Shown: in pieces, positions 21,843-30,595 of the stretch
How positions within the stretch are numbered: the first letter of the stretch is position 1
Layout of the letters: each line of letters begins with the position of its first letter
Assembly (NCBI GenBank): GCA_018829445.1
Contig: JAHJTV010000061.1
Coordinates: 62,001-126,000, forward strand
Length of the DNA stretch: 64,000 nucleotides
Origin: a bacterium
GTDB taxonomy: Bacteria > SAR324 > XYD2-FULL-50-16
Direction of reading: 5' to 3'
Translations under genes and position numbers: made by a program
The notes under the pieces: generated by a model
Databases searched by the model: none
What the model saw: only the letters and a program-made list of their open reading frames with translations
Told to the model about the DNA's origin: nothing

Positions 21843-22358
21843 CTAACAATCAAACTGCTTATTCCAATCTTCGATCCTGTCTTTCAGGTTATCAATCAGA
21901 CCGGCGGTATCACCTTCCAGTTTTACCGAAAGGATCTGATCGCCTTGGATAACGGCGTTGACAATGTCCTGATCCTCACTGGTCAAAACCTCGCCAAAAA
22001 CCGTATGTTTGCCATTCAACCATGCAGTGGGGCCGTGAGTAATAAAAAACTGACTACCGTTGGTGCCTGGTCCGGCATTGGCCATGGACAGTCTACCCGG
22101 TTTGTCATGTTTCAGTTCCGGCAGGCATTCATCTTCAAATCTGTATCCTGGTCCACCGCGACCATCTCCCTGGGGGCATCCTCCCTGGATCATAAAATCT
22201 TCGATGACACGGTGAAAGGTTAAGCCATCGTAAAATCCCCTTTGTACCAGATTGACAAAATTAGCAACCGTTACCGGGGTTTTATCTGCAAACAGCCTCA
22301 AGTTGATGGTCCCCTTACTGGTTTCCATTCTGGCCAGGATCTCTTTAGTTTCTGACAT
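21843..22358 (-). CDS. ppiB: peptidyl-prolyl cis-trans isomerase, cyclophilin type
   Basis: 171 residues with no signal peptide, so probably the cytoplasmic cyclophilin that accelerates proline isomerisation during folding. Catalytic and binding motifs are visible: [13 protein letters not shown] (active-site Arg), [14 protein letters not shown], and [12 protein letters not shown] (the Trp/Leu-His region). The C-terminal extension after about residue 140 is acidic and somewhat longer than the minimal fold. It ends against a shared bidirectional terminator. Confidence 0.93.
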   Translation of the reverse strand: MSETKEILARMETSKGTINLRLFADKTPVTVANFVNLVQRGFYDGLTFHRVIEDFMIQGGCPQGDGRGGPGYRFEDECLPELKHDKPGRLSMANAGPGTNGSQFFITHGPTAWLNGKHTVFGEVLTSEDQDIVNAVIQGDQILSVKLEGDTAGLIDNLKDRIEDWNKQFDC

Positions 22359-22790
22359 GTAGTTTTCCTTAAATTATGGATATTATTTGATTCGCTTTTG
22401 TTTTTAACTTGATCAATCTTACAGACCAAAAAAATGACTGGCAGCTGTTCGGCTCGCCTGCATATTGTGTGATAATTCAAAAAACCGTCTGTGTTTTTCC
22501 AACCATGAGCAAGGATTATGGTAGGGCGGCCTTACATGGCCGCCTGTTAAAGGACAAAGGCGGCCATGTAAGGCCGCCCTACCGTTGAAAAATAGAATAT
22601 TCATCAAAAATGTTTTACTGACGCTCACGGAGTTTACACAAAACGGTTCGAACAAAAGCGATGTTCACTTAAAAGATCTATTTTCATTTATATATCGGTT
22701 TCTTTCAAGCGGTTTGTCCTTGATAATAAGATCTGGCAGATGAGATGGTATTATTAGCACCCGTATTCTTTGACTTTATGGTTAGAAATC
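22359..22790. other. intergenic region with repeat copy C
   Basis: 432 bases, no gene supported. The main feature is the perfect 25-bp inverted repeat at 22520-22583. GGTTCGAAC near 22646 resembles a tRNA T-loop by chance; no cloverleaf can be built around it. Confidence 0.5.
22503..22584 (-). repeat. dispersed palindromic repeat, copy C (perfect inverted repeat)
   Basis: A 25-base arm starting GGTAGGGCGGCCTTACATGG (22520) is matched exactly by its reverse complement ending CCCTACC (22583), with a 14-base loop. The flank CCATGAGCAAGGATTA is the family flank seen in copies A, B and D. Confidence 0.9.
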
Positions 22791-23444
22791 ATGATCTGTC
22801 CCCTGTGTAAACATACCAATCTGTACCTTTATCACCAGGATAAAAAGCGTTCCTATCAATACTGCAATACCTGCCACCTGGTATTCGTTCCCCCTGAATT
22901 TTTACCATCACCCCAAGAGGAGTATAAACGCTACCAACTCCATCAGAATGATACCGGCAGCGAGGGTTACGTTCGTTTTTTAAACTCTTTCATTGCTCCC
23001 TTAAGGAGGAGGTTGCCTCCAAACTCAAGGGGACTTGATTTCGGTTCCGGATCCGTTCCCGTTTTAACTTATCTGCTGCAGGAAGAGGGATTTGAAGTAG
23101 AAAACTATGATCCCTATTTTTTTAACCGAAGATCTGTTCTGGAAGGGAAGTATGATTTTGTCACTTGTGTGGAAACAGCCGAACACTTTTTTAATCCAGC
23201 CGAGGAGTGGGGACTCATTTCAAGGTTGGTGAAACCCGGAGGATGGATCGGGGTAAAAACGGAGATGATAACGGAAAAGACCGATTTTGCCTCCTGGCAT
23301 TACAAATCGGATATCACCCATGTCTGTTTTTATTCAAGGTTAACCTTTGAATGGATTGGCGGCAGATACAATCTTTCACCGGAGTTTGAAGGGAATTCCA
23401 TGGTGTTTTTAAAGGTTGGAACCGAGAAGCAGATCAGCCTTTAA
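22791..23444 (+). CDS. class I SAM-dependent methyltransferase with N-terminal zinc ribbon
   Basis: 217 residues from the ATG at 22791; a TTG seven codons upstream is possible but less likely. The N-terminus is a C4 ribbon: MICPLC and, 20 residues on, YCNTCHLVF. The Rossmann-type domain has motif I as LDFGSGSVPVLTYLL, then the acidic strand VENYDPY, DFVTCVETAEHF (motif IV region) and LVKPGGWIGVKTEM. This architecture is shared by methyltransferases in sugar, lipid or tailoring pathways; the substrate is unknown. Its last four bases overlap the orn stop tail to tail (23441-23444). Confidence 0.8.
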   Translation: MICPLCKHTNLYLYHQDKKRSYQYCNTCHLVFVPPEFLPSPQEEYKRYQLHQNDTGSEGYVRFLNSFIAPLRRRLPPNSRGLDFGSGSVPVLTYLLQEEGFEVENYDPYFFNRRSVLEGKYDFVTCVETAEHFFNPAEEWGLISRLVKPGGWIGVKTEMITEKTDFASWHYKSDITHVCFYSRLTFEWIGGRYNLSPEFEGNSMVFLKVGTEKQISL

Positions 23445-23989
23445 AGAATGGTGTCCCTGAAAATCTTTTCCTTGTAATATTTCAACTCTTCAATGGATTC
23501 CAGAATATCCTGCAGAGCGGTATGAGTATTTGACTTTTTAAATTTCGGAAGTTCCGGATACCAGCGGTAGGTCAATTCTTTGACGCTGCTGACATCTATA
23601 TTACGATAGTGTAGGAATTCATGCAGACGAGGCATATACTGTGCTAAAAAGTTACGGTCCTGATGAATGCTGTTGCCGCATAGAGGAACTTCACCCGGGT
23701 TTATATGCTGTTTGAGAAATTCCAGGGTTCTTTCTTCAGCCTCAAATTCATTGATTTGTGATACTCGTACCCGTTCGGTCAGACCGGACTTCCCATGATG
23801 TTCCTGACACCAATCGTTCATATCACCCAAAACCTTATCCGCCTGATGGATTACCAGCTCCGGTCCCTGTTCAACTACATTTAAGGCAATATCGGTGATA
23901 ACGGTGGCTATTTCCAGAATTTTATCTTCGGCAGGAATCAGCCCGGTCATTTCCAGGTCCATCCAAACCAATAAATTACTATTATTCAT
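23441..23989 (-). CDS. orn: oligoribonuclease
   Basis: A 182-residue DEDDh 3'-5' exonuclease that degrades two- to five-base RNA, including pGpG from cyclic di-GMP turnover. The motifs are complete: WMDLEMTGL (Asp11, Glu13), CGNSIHQDRNFL (second Asp), and NTHTALQDI (catalytic His and Asp). Length matches the family. It lies 22 bases downstream of fliN on the same strand, probably in one transcript. The link to c-di-GMP is pertinent because a PilZ protein is encoded at 60 kb. Confidence 0.95.
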   Translation of the reverse strand: MNNSNLLVWMDLEMTGLIPAEDKILEIATVITDIALNVVEQGPELVIHQADKVLGDMNDWCQEHHGKSGLTERVRVSQINEFEAEERTLEFLKQHINPGEVPLCGNSIHQDRNFLAQYMPRLHEFLHYRNIDVSSVKELTYRWYPELPKFKKSNTHTALQDILESIEELKYYKEKIFRDTIL

Positions 23990-24011
23990 TGTTAATTTTT
24001 ATCTCAAATGA

Positions 24012-24383
24012 TTATAGACTTTCCATTTCCTTCTGACTGTCTTCAGCCCTGATAACCTCACTGATTCTGATTCCATATCGTTCATTCACCACCACAATTT
24101 CACCACGGCACATCAATCGGCCTCCAATCAAGACATCCATCGGCTCACCGACTACTTTCTCGAATTCAATAACAGAACCGGCTTTCAAGAGAAGCACTTC
24201 CCGCATCGATTTTTGCACCGAACCGATTTGAGCCTGCATACTGAGAGGAACATCGTGAAGATAATCCACTTCACCGTGGGGAATCTCCTCCTCATCCTCT
24301 TGACCCTTCATTGATTTTCGGGGATCTTTTTTGCTGACGCTTCCTCCAAACAGGTCATCATCAAGATCAAATTCTTCAGCCAT
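24012..24383 (-). CDS. fliN: flagellar motor switch protein FliN
   Basis: A 123-residue protein of the C-ring, forming with FliM the surface where CheY-P acts to reverse rotation. The N-terminus is acidic and disordered (EEFDLDDDLFGG), followed by the SpoA domain: VPLSMQAQIGSV, LKAGSVIEFEKVVGEPMDV, then GEIVVVNERYGIRISEV. Length and motifs are typical of FliN (not FliY, which is longer). It is separated from other flagellar genes, which are not in this window, but paired with orn. Confidence 0.93.
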   Translation of the reverse strand: MAEEFDLDDDLFGGSVSKKDPRKSMKGQEDEEEIPHGEVDYLHDVPLSMQAQIGSVQKSMREVLLLKAGSVIEFEKVVGEPMDVLIGGRLMCRGEIVVVNERYGIRISEVIRAEDSQKEMESL

Positions 24384-24806
24384 TATCTTATCCTGCTAAA
24401 AGGTTATTATTTGAAAAAACAAAAAATGTGCGATAATTTGAGTTTACAGAATCCTTCATTTGTTTCACTTGAGTTTATCAGTTATCGATGTTTCAGACAA
24501 TTAGTCCGTTTGTATTCGCCTCTTATAAAACAAAGAAAGCAAGAAGAATTCCTTTTGAGAAATTTCAGAAGGTTATCTCAAGGTTTTTTCATTATTTAAG
24601 ATTATTGACCGGAAATTGCATTAATATTGAATGAAAAACAAATAAAGTTGTATATTCTTTTAGTCATCAAATCCGAAAGGGAAGGTTAATATTTCAAAAA
24701 TTCACCTGGTTTGATTATTCGCGAGCAATCAGATTTGAAAAGGTTTTACACAAGCCTTGGAAACCTGACGGTTCACTAATGCTAATTCATAATCGAGGCA
24801 TCAGAA
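24384..24806. other. divergent intergenic region, fliN / LPP20-like gene
   Basis: 423 AT-rich bases with no supportable gene; a 62-codon frame at 24411-24599 starts with TTG and looks random. A candidate promoter for the rightward gene is listed separately. Confidence 0.45.
24629..24658 (+). promoter_or_regulatory. candidate sigma70-type promoter for the LPP20-like gene
   Basis: TTGAAT (24629-24634), 18-base spacer, TATATT (24653-24658), 148 bases before the ATG at 24807. It is judged only by hexamer match in an AT-rich region, so chance is possible. Confidence 0.4.
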
Positions 24807-25763
24807 ATGAAACAGATCATTCTGCTTTTTACCATATTCTTTCTATTAGGTGGCGCAGCCCAAGCCCAGAACGAATGTCCGGGAGATTCCTGCATACCTG
24901 CCGTTATTCAAGATGATTGCACAACCATGGAAAGCAATGGCTGTATTGATTGGACCAATGGGGTCATTTATGCAACCGGAATGGGGGTTCCCAATCCAGC
25001 TTTCGCCAGCCAGGCGCAAAAACGCTACTCCGCTTACCAGGCTGCCAAAACCGTTGCCCAGAGAAACCTGTTGCAAATGGTGGAAGGAATCAACATCACC
25101 TCTACCAGTACAGTGAAAGCCGGAATGCTGGAAAATGACGAGATCAATACCCAGATCAGCGGAAAAATCAAGCATGTCCTTGAGGTAGGAAAACCTCGCG
25201 AGATGAATGACGGATCAGTATGGGTTACCTTGAAGATGCACCTACAGGATATCATGTCTGTTCTGGTCAACAATCGACAATTTGAGTCCGGTGAACAAGT
25301 AGGATCATCAAACCAGGGCTTCATTCAACAATCAGCATCGTCGACAAAAGCACAACCGGCGCCCCAGAATCAACCTGTCCCGGAAGCGGATAGCCAATCG
25401 GATTCCTTATATGGTGGCGATGAAAACACACTTTACAGTGGTTTGATTATAGACGCACGAGGAACGGGGGTTGTTCCGGCAATGTCACCGAAGATTTACT
25501 CTCCCCAAGGAGATGAGGTATACGGTTCAGCTGCCGTCGATCGGGATTTTGTTCTCAAGCAGGGAATCGTCGGTTATATGAAAGATCTGGAAAAAGCCCG
25601 AGAAAATGATCGTGTTAAGGGTAATCCATTGCTGATCAAAGCTTCGTTGAAGTCCGGCCAATCTGCCGACCTCACGATATCGGCGGAAGACTCTGAATTA
25701 CTGAAAAAACTGGATGCCAGCCAGGCTTTCCTGCGCGAAGCAAGAGTAATGATCGTTCTTTAG
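24807..25763 (+). CDS. LPP20-like exported protein
   Basis: 318 residues. The signal peptide is MKQIILLFTIFFLLGGAAQA. A short Cys-containing segment follows (CPGDSCIPAVIQDDC), then GVIYATGMGVPNPAF. Residues about 75-160 resemble the LPP20 fold: QKRYSAYQAAKTVAQRNLLQ, then a helix-strand pattern ending SVWVTLKMHL. A Gln/Ser/Pro-rich linker (about 175-205) leads to a second beta-rich domain with LIIDARGTGVVPAMSPKIY, a pattern also seen in FlgO/FlgP-neighbourhood proteins. It is likely periplasmic or outer-membrane associated. The next gene, a TPR/SLH lipoprotein, starts 118 bases downstream and may share its transcript. The precise function is unknown. Confidence 0.65.
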   Translation: MKQIILLFTIFFLLGGAAQAQNECPGDSCIPAVIQDDCTTMESNGCIDWTNGVIYATGMGVPNPAFASQAQKRYSAYQAAKTVAQRNLLQMVEGINITSTSTVKAGMLENDEINTQISGKIKHVLEVGKPREMNDGSVWVTLKMHLQDIMSVLVNNRQFESGEQVGSSNQGFIQQSASSTKAQPAPQNQPVPEADSQSDSLYGGDENTLYSGLIIDARGTGVVPAMSPKIYSPQGDEVYGSAAVDRDFVLKQGIVGYMKDLEKARENDRVKGNPLLIKASLKSGQSADLTISAEDSELLKKLDASQAFLREARVMIVL

Positions 25764-25881
25764 ACGCTCTCTGTTTTTACTGAAGATGATTCTAATATTT
25801 TACGAGATACTGCTATTTTGTGACTTTTTCCAATAACCTTAAGAATTATCTTCTTAATATAATCGAATACGGAGTCAAATC

Positions 25882-27117
25882 ATGAACTATGTCACCAAGA
25901 TAAAGTGCCATTTATCATCTATTCTGGTCATTCTTGCCGTTTTTTTGACAGCAAGTTGTGCTTCCCAGCAACCTGCCCAGGAACGTACCAGATCTGGAAG
26001 CATGGATAATCCTCAATATCATGTTCAAAGAGGCGACGAGGCTTTGCTGTCAAAGGGGTATGAGGCTGCTCGTTCCGCTTATCAGAAAGCTTTGGATTTA
26101 GATCCGGATTTTTCACAAGCCCTCAGTGGGTTAGCGGCTGCTTCCGCTTATGAGGTATCAAAACCGGAAAGCCCCCTTAAGAATAAACAGGGGGTGTTGA
26201 AGGACGCTGAAAATAAAATTAAAAAGGCTCTTAAAACCGCAAAGAACGATAAGGACAAGGCCAGGGCTCACAGCTTCGCCATCCAGGTTTACCTGGCTCT
26301 GCAACTTCCTGAAGGGAAATGGTATGAAGAGGTGACTGATCATTTTGAAGATGCCATTGACCTGACCCCTGATGATCCCGAACCTTTCTTTTACATGGGA
26401 ATAGCTGAATCAAGGCAACTGAATTATCCCCAGGCCAATAAGATGTTCCACAGGGTATTAAGCCTTGACGGAAAATACAGACAGGAAGCCAACCTGGAGC
26501 TGGAACGGATTCAAAAGGTCCAACTGGCTGCTCCCGGCAGTAAATTTGGAGCTGAAATCGCCAATGTGGAAAAAATAACACGGGCAGATGTTGCCGCGCT
26601 TTTTATTGCCGAGTTAAGATTGGACCGATTATACAAACAAAGCCAACAACCAGCGGATAGTTCCTATCAGACTCCAAAGTCTCAACAGAAGATGAATCTG
26701 GATCCCCTACAGAAATATCCCGAGGCTGTTGACATTGCAGGCCATCCTTTGGAGGATTCCATCAAGGAGGTTATTAAACTGGGAGTAAAAGGATTAAGTC
26801 CGGACCCGGCGCACAAGTTTCATCCCGGAAAAGAGATCTCACGCGCAGAATTTGCCCAGCTTAATCAGGATCTATTGATTAAGATTACCAAAGACTCCAC
26901 CCTGGCAACCAAATATGTGGATGTATCCTCTCCCTTTCCTGATGTTAATGCAAATGTCTGGTATTATAATGCGGTGAGAATTGTTGTGGAAAGGGGGCTG
27001 ATGCAGGTTAAAAACAAAGTGACCAACTCATTCCAACCGATGGAATCCGTTAGCGGCGCAGAAGCACTGATAACCATCCGAACCATAAAGGAGATTTTAA
27101 ACTCCTATTTAAAGTAG
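25882..27117 (+). CDS. lipoprotein with TPR repeats and C-terminal S-layer-homology-like region
   Basis: 411 residues. The lipobox LTASC puts the anchored Cys at residue 26. Residues about 46-90 hold a TPR (ALLSKGYEAARSAYQKALDL), and about 150-215 hold further TPR-like helices (EPFFYMGIAESRQLNYPQA). From about 290 the sequence looks like SLH modules: FHPGKEISRAEFAQL, then FPDVNANVWYYNAVRIVVER and a final FQPMESVSGAEAL. SLH domains bind cell-wall polymers or peptidoglycan-linked saccharides; in Gram-negatives they occur in outer-membrane anchoring proteins. A role linking the outer membrane to peptidoglycan is inference. It follows the LPP20-like gene. Confidence 0.75.
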   Translation: MNYVTKIKCHLSSILVILAVFLTASCASQQPAQERTRSGSMDNPQYHVQRGDEALLSKGYEAARSAYQKALDLDPDFSQALSGLAAASAYEVSKPESPLKNKQGVLKDAENKIKKALKTAKNDKDKARAHSFAIQVYLALQLPEGKWYEEVTDHFEDAIDLTPDDPEPFFYMGIAESRQLNYPQANKMFHRVLSLDGKYRQEANLELERIQKVQLAAPGSKFGAEIANVEKITRADVAALFIAELRLDRLYKQSQQPADSSYQTPKSQQKMNLDPLQKYPEAVDIAGHPLEDSIKEVIKLGVKGLSPDPAHKFHPGKEISRAEFAQLNQDLLIKITKDSTLATKYVDVSSPFPDVNANVWYYNAVRIVVERGLMQVKNKVTNSFQPMESVSGAEALITIRTIKEILNSYLK

Positions 27118-27173
27118 GGTTTCCATAAGCCAAGTAATTTTGATTTCTTAACTACTTCGTAAAAATCTCGATC

Positions 27174-27194
27174 CTGTCATTCCGGCCTTGAGCC
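27174..27194. repeat. left end of a CTGTCAT-type repeat
   Basis: CTGTCATTCCGGCCTTGAGCC, paired with CCCGGCGTGACAG at 27396-27408 on the other side of copy D. Confidence 0.5.
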
Positions 27195-27266
27195 AATGTC
27201 ATTAACTTAAGGAATTATATATTCAATTCAACCTCATAACCAGACTACGAGAAATTTTAATTTATT

Positions 27267-27386
27267 GCAGGGATTAACGGTAGGGCGGCCTTACATGGCC
27301 GCCTTTGGTTTCGCGCTGGCGGGAATGTAACCCCGCCCTACCGTAATCCCTGCTCTTGGTAATATTTGCTTAAGTAAGCGCTTAAG
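27267..27386 (+). repeat. dispersed palindromic repeat, copy D
   Basis: The core CGGTAGGGCGG...CCGCCCTACCG spans 27278-27343. In this copy the inverted repeat continues outwards: GCAGGGATTA on the left (27267-27276) pairs with TAATCCCTGC on the right (27344-27353). The right flank CTCTTGGTAATATTTGCTTA to GCGCTTAAGG is the family flank. Confidence 0.88.
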
Positions 27387-27389
27387 GAG

Positions 27390-27408
27390 GTCAAGCCCGG
27401 CGTGACAG
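27390..27408. repeat. right end of a CTGTCAT-type repeat
   Basis: GTCAAGCCCGGCGTGACAG, reverse complement of a CTGTCA(C/T)-type end, immediately outside copy D. Confidence 0.5.
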
Positions 27409-27423
27409 AGGCGGAACCAGCTT

Positions 27424-29142
27424 TTAGCCAGTCTCTTTCCAGAATCCCTTTTCTTTGATTAAGGCAATCAAACAATCGACGGCATCCTCTTCAGCGATTC
27501 CCCTTTTCACCTGTTCCTGTCCAAAATAGAGATCGACATTGCCTGCTCCGCTGCCAACATAGCCGAAATCAGCATCCGCCATTTCACCCGGGCCATTGAC
27601 GATACACCCCATTATTCCAATTTTCAGCCCGATCAGGTGAGAGGTTCTCTCTTTTATTTTTTCGGCTGCGGACTGGATATCAAAAAGAGTTCTGCCACAT
27701 GATGGGCAGATGATGTAATCAGTGGTCAATATTCTGCTTCTGGTAGCCTGCAGAATGCAGACTAGTCGGTACAAGTCTTCTGAACTGATCTTTTCGGGAA
27801 TTAACAGAAAATCCAACAATCCCTCGGAAAGCAAACCGGACAGGTGAGTTGAGATTACATAATCCAATGTTGCCGGAAGTTTGTATCCAACAGGAAAAGA
27901 CGCTTGACCTCCAATGGCATGATAAAATCGTCTCACCTCAAATAAGGGATTATCTCCTTCGAAAGCCAATGGGCCCTGATGATCCCCCTTTTTTTCTGCC
28001 AGGTTATCATCCAAGGTTTTTATGACTGACCCCGATTCTGTATCGGGTTCGAAAGATAACCTGTTCCCAGTCTGTCGGAAAAAAAAATCGGTTTCCAGTG
28101 GCACCTCGGTGGAAGGTAACCTGATTCCGTCCGGGGAACCCAGTTTGATGGGAGTTCCCTCACCAACAATCTCTCCATTGATACTGCTGGAAGAGTTTAA
28201 AACCCTGGTTTGAAACAAATCTCGTTGCCAGAAGCCGCGATCTTTACATTTTAAAGGCTCCTCGCCAGGTGGAAACAGTTGTGATAAAAACTCCCGGGCA
28301 AAAATGATCTCATTGGCGCTTGGCTCGGTCAATGATACCCTGATGGTATCTCCAATACCATCAAGCAGCAAAACTCCAATTCCCACCAGACTTTTTATTC
28401 TCCCCATTATTCCGTTTCCGGCTTCAGTAACGCCAAGATGCAGGGGAACAGCTTTTTTTCCTTTTTGTTTTTCGATCAGCAAACGATACGCTTTTTGAAC
28501 CACCACCGGGTTGGAGGATTTGAGTGATACGACAATTTGGTCGAATCCATGTTCCTCAAAAAGATCTACCATTTCCAACGCAGAATAAACCATCCCCTGG
28601 GGAGAATCTCCAAATCGTTCCATAACCCGGGAGGAAAGTGATCCTTGGTTAACACCTACTCTTAAAGCCCTTCTGGTCTGCTTTAGCTTTACAACCAATG
28701 GCTTTATGGTGTCTTTCATCCGGTCATATCCTTCTTCAAAAGAGATGATTCCGGAGCCGGATTTGGTTTGTTTTGGCTTATCGGAGTAGTTACCCGGATT
28801 GATCCTTATTTTTTCGAAGAGATCACAGGCATCAACGGCAAGGGCAGGGGAAAAATGGATGTCTGCAACCAGGGGGATGGCAATCCCTTCCTCTTTCATC
28901 AGACGTCTTATTTCAACGACGTTATCCAGGTCTTTTCTTGAGGGAATTGTTAAACGGATCAGACTGCAATTTACCGCTTGCAGAGACTTTATCTCTTCCA
29001 GACATTTTACCGCATCCTGCGTGGATGAGGTGAGCATTGATTGCAGGCAGATAGGATTATCGCCTCCAATTCTCAATGGTCCAATAGAGATTTCCCTGGT
29101 TTTGATTCGTTGATAACCAAAAGGATAGTTTATTGTTTCCAT
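27424..29142 (-). CDS. ispG: 4-hydroxy-3-methylbut-2-enyl diphosphate synthase, long form
   Basis: The seventh step of the MEP isoprenoid pathway, using a 4Fe-4S cluster to convert MEcPP to HMBPP. The N-terminal TIM barrel has GGDNPICLQSMLTSSTQD and VADIHFSPALAV. The C-terminal cluster domain has Cys479 and Cys482 (CPSCGR), Cys513 (MGCIVNGPGE) and Glu520. At 572 residues it is about 200 longer than E. coli IspG: between the barrel and the cluster domain lies an extra region (about 280-470), the arrangement known from chlamydiae, Bacteroidetes and plants. It is probably the last gene of a run with the TPR protein and rpoZ. Confidence 0.96.
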   Translation of the reverse strand: METINYPFGYQRIKTREISIGPLRIGGDNPICLQSMLTSSTQDAVKCLEEIKSLQAVNCSLIRLTIPSRKDLDNVVEIRRLMKEEGIAIPLVADIHFSPALAVDACDLFEKIRINPGNYSDKPKQTKSGSGIISFEEGYDRMKDTIKPLVVKLKQTRRALRVGVNQGSLSSRVMERFGDSPQGMVYSALEMVDLFEEHGFDQIVVSLKSSNPVVVQKAYRLLIEKQKGKKAVPLHLGVTEAGNGIMGRIKSLVGIGVLLLDGIGDTIRVSLTEPSANEIIFAREFLSQLFPPGEEPLKCKDRGFWQRDLFQTRVLNSSSSINGEIVGEGTPIKLGSPDGIRLPSTEVPLETDFFFRQTGNRLSFEPDTESGSVIKTLDDNLAEKKGDHQGPLAFEGDNPLFEVRRFYHAIGGQASFPVGYKLPATLDYVISTHLSGLLSEGLLDFLLIPEKISSEDLYRLVCILQATRSRILTTDYIICPSCGRTLFDIQSAAEKIKERTSHLIGLKIGIMGCIVNGPGEMADADFGYVGSGAGNVDLYFGQEQVKRGIAEEDAVDCLIALIKEKGFWKETG

Positions 29143-29238
29143 GGATATGCATTACTCCTAGAGATGACGGCTGGGAGAAAAAAGCGGGAATGGGTTAAAG
29201 CAGGAGCTGCTTTAACCGGCAGGAATCGATTAAACCAA

Positions 29239-29502
29239 TTAATCCATTTCCATATCGTCATCCAGATACTCTACAGGTTTCTTTTCCTTTTCATGGATAT
29301 CGGGATCAATATAACCATTCACCAGTTCAAAATGAGCAACGGTGGAAGGCTTTCGATTATCCAGATCGTGATCGGATGTCGCTTTGCTTGTTTTTCCTTC
29401 GTACAGATCCCTGGTCCTGTTTGCGATGATTTTAACCTTATCAAAAAGACTGATGGATGTTTCTCCCAGGTACTCTTCAACAAAATCCAAGTATTCAACC
29501 AT
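29239..29502 (-). CDS. rpoZ: RNA polymerase omega subunit
   Basis: An 87-residue protein with the Rpb6/omega core: SLFDKVKIIANRTRDLYEGK, then RKPSTVAHFELVNGYI. Omega assists RNA polymerase assembly and contributes to the (p)ppGpp binding site with beta-prime. The N-terminal lead-in and acidic C-terminus (YLDDDMEMD) are a bit divergent, but size and core are right. It lies between the TPR membrane protein (105 bases upstream) and ispG (96 bases downstream) on the same strand. Confidence 0.85.
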   Translation of the reverse strand: MVEYLDFVEEYLGETSISLFDKVKIIANRTRDLYEGKTSKATSDHDLDNRKPSTVAHFELVNGYIDPDIHEKEKKPVEYLDDDMEMD

Positions 29503-29607
29503 GTTTTCCTTGTAACTATATTTGTAATCTATTAGGTCAAGTCAATTACGGTAAAAGACTTACCGCGTTTTTTATTTATTATAAAGGGTATCCCAAGGAA
29601 TATCCAG

Positions 29608-30327
29608 CTACAACATTTCCAATAACTGTTTTGCTTTGGATGTATATGCACTTTTGGGGTAATCCTTCAAAATAACCTCAAGCGTTTCTTTGGCCTTGTC
29701 ATCCTGGTGATTCCCCATGTAAATCTCGGCTTCTTCCATCATGACAATGTCAGCCATATTTTCGCTCCTGGCTTTGCGGAGGACATCCAGCGCTTCTTCA
29801 ACTTTATTCTGATCTCTTAGGACGTTTGCCAGATATATACTCGCCAAAACATAAAGATCGGAACCGACCTCCAGTTCTGCAAGCAATGAGTTTAAATCCT
29901 GTTCGGAGATCGCAAACTCACTCTTTTTATAGTACAAACCTGCCCTGTAAAATCGGGCGATTTTATTCTGTTCCGTTCCTGGATATTCCTGAATAAACTC
30001 ATCTAACAGCGGTAACGCCTGTTCGACCTGTTGAGCCTCTGTAAGAGCAGAATCATAGATCACTTTTTCTATCTTAAACAGACCTTCATTCCGTTGATTA
30101 TCCTTATACTGAATAAAACGAATAGTGCCGTAACCTGAAAAAAGAACAACTAATATGATAACAGCCAGTGTAATAAAAAATTTTCTTCGAACATAAATAT
30201 AATTGGCTGCATGAAACAACAGATCATCAAAAAAGTCCGATTTGAGAGCCTCCCGGGATTGTTCAGTTTCAGTCTCTTCTTTTGGTAATACAGGATTTGT
30301 TGTTCCTTTTTTATTTCTTGTTGCCAA
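29608..30327 (-). CDS. membrane-anchored TPR protein (YfgM-like)
   Basis: 239 residues. A cytoplasmic Lys/Glu-rich N-terminus precedes a single transmembrane helix at about 51-71 (FFITLAVIILVVLFSGYG). The rest is helical TPR (LDEFIQEYPGTEQNKIARFY, LASIYLANVLRDQNKVEEAL, TLEVILKDYPKSAYTSKA). This matches the architecture of YfgM, an ancillary SecYEG and periplasmic chaperone factor, but such TPR proteins are diverse. The start codon is TTG (30327) without a clear Shine-Dalgarno sequence; no later Met keeps the membrane helix. It is upstream of rpoZ on the same strand. Confidence 0.65.
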   Translation of the reverse strand: MATRNKKGTTNPVLPKEETETEQSREALKSDFFDDLLFHAANYIYVRRKFFITLAVIILVVLFSGYGTIRFIQYKDNQRNEGLFKIEKVIYDSALTEAQQVEQALPLLDEFIQEYPGTEQNKIARFYRAGLYYKKSEFAISEQDLNSLLAELEVGSDLYVLASIYLANVLRDQNKVEEALDVLRKARSENMADIVMMEEAEIYMGNHQDDKAKETLEVILKDYPKSAYTSKAKQLLEML

Positions 30328-30595
30328 ATTGATACCCTAAATCAGGATTTAAAAGTCAGAGAATATTCTTTAACAAAAGCTTAGAGTTCACCAAGGCTGC
30401 GTTAAACCTATCAGACAAGCTCCAGGCAGGATTTAAAGAGCAATTTCTGTTTTAGCAATTGTGAGAATATTACAATTCAATGGGTTATAAAGCTATTTCA
30501 ACCGCTCCAAAATAAACATCATAATTAATCTACGATGAATCTCGGAAAAACGCCCGTGGAATTTCACGCTTAATTTGTTATTTTTCAGGGAAAGA

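Larger units (their letters stand above)
27118..27423. other. intergenic region with nested repeats
   Basis: 306 bases between convergent genes. Copy D of the palindromic repeat lies inside CTGTCAT-type repeat ends. No T-tailed terminator is obvious; the repeat hairpin may stop both transcripts. Confidence 0.5.

Noticed and set aside
22640..22660. GGTTCGAAC resembling a tRNA T-loop
   Set aside because: No acceptor, D or anticodon stems can be formed around it.
24411..24599. 62-codon frame between fliN and the LPP20-like gene
   Set aside because: Starts with TTG, has no Shine-Dalgarno sequence or domain, and is AT-rich; most likely chance.
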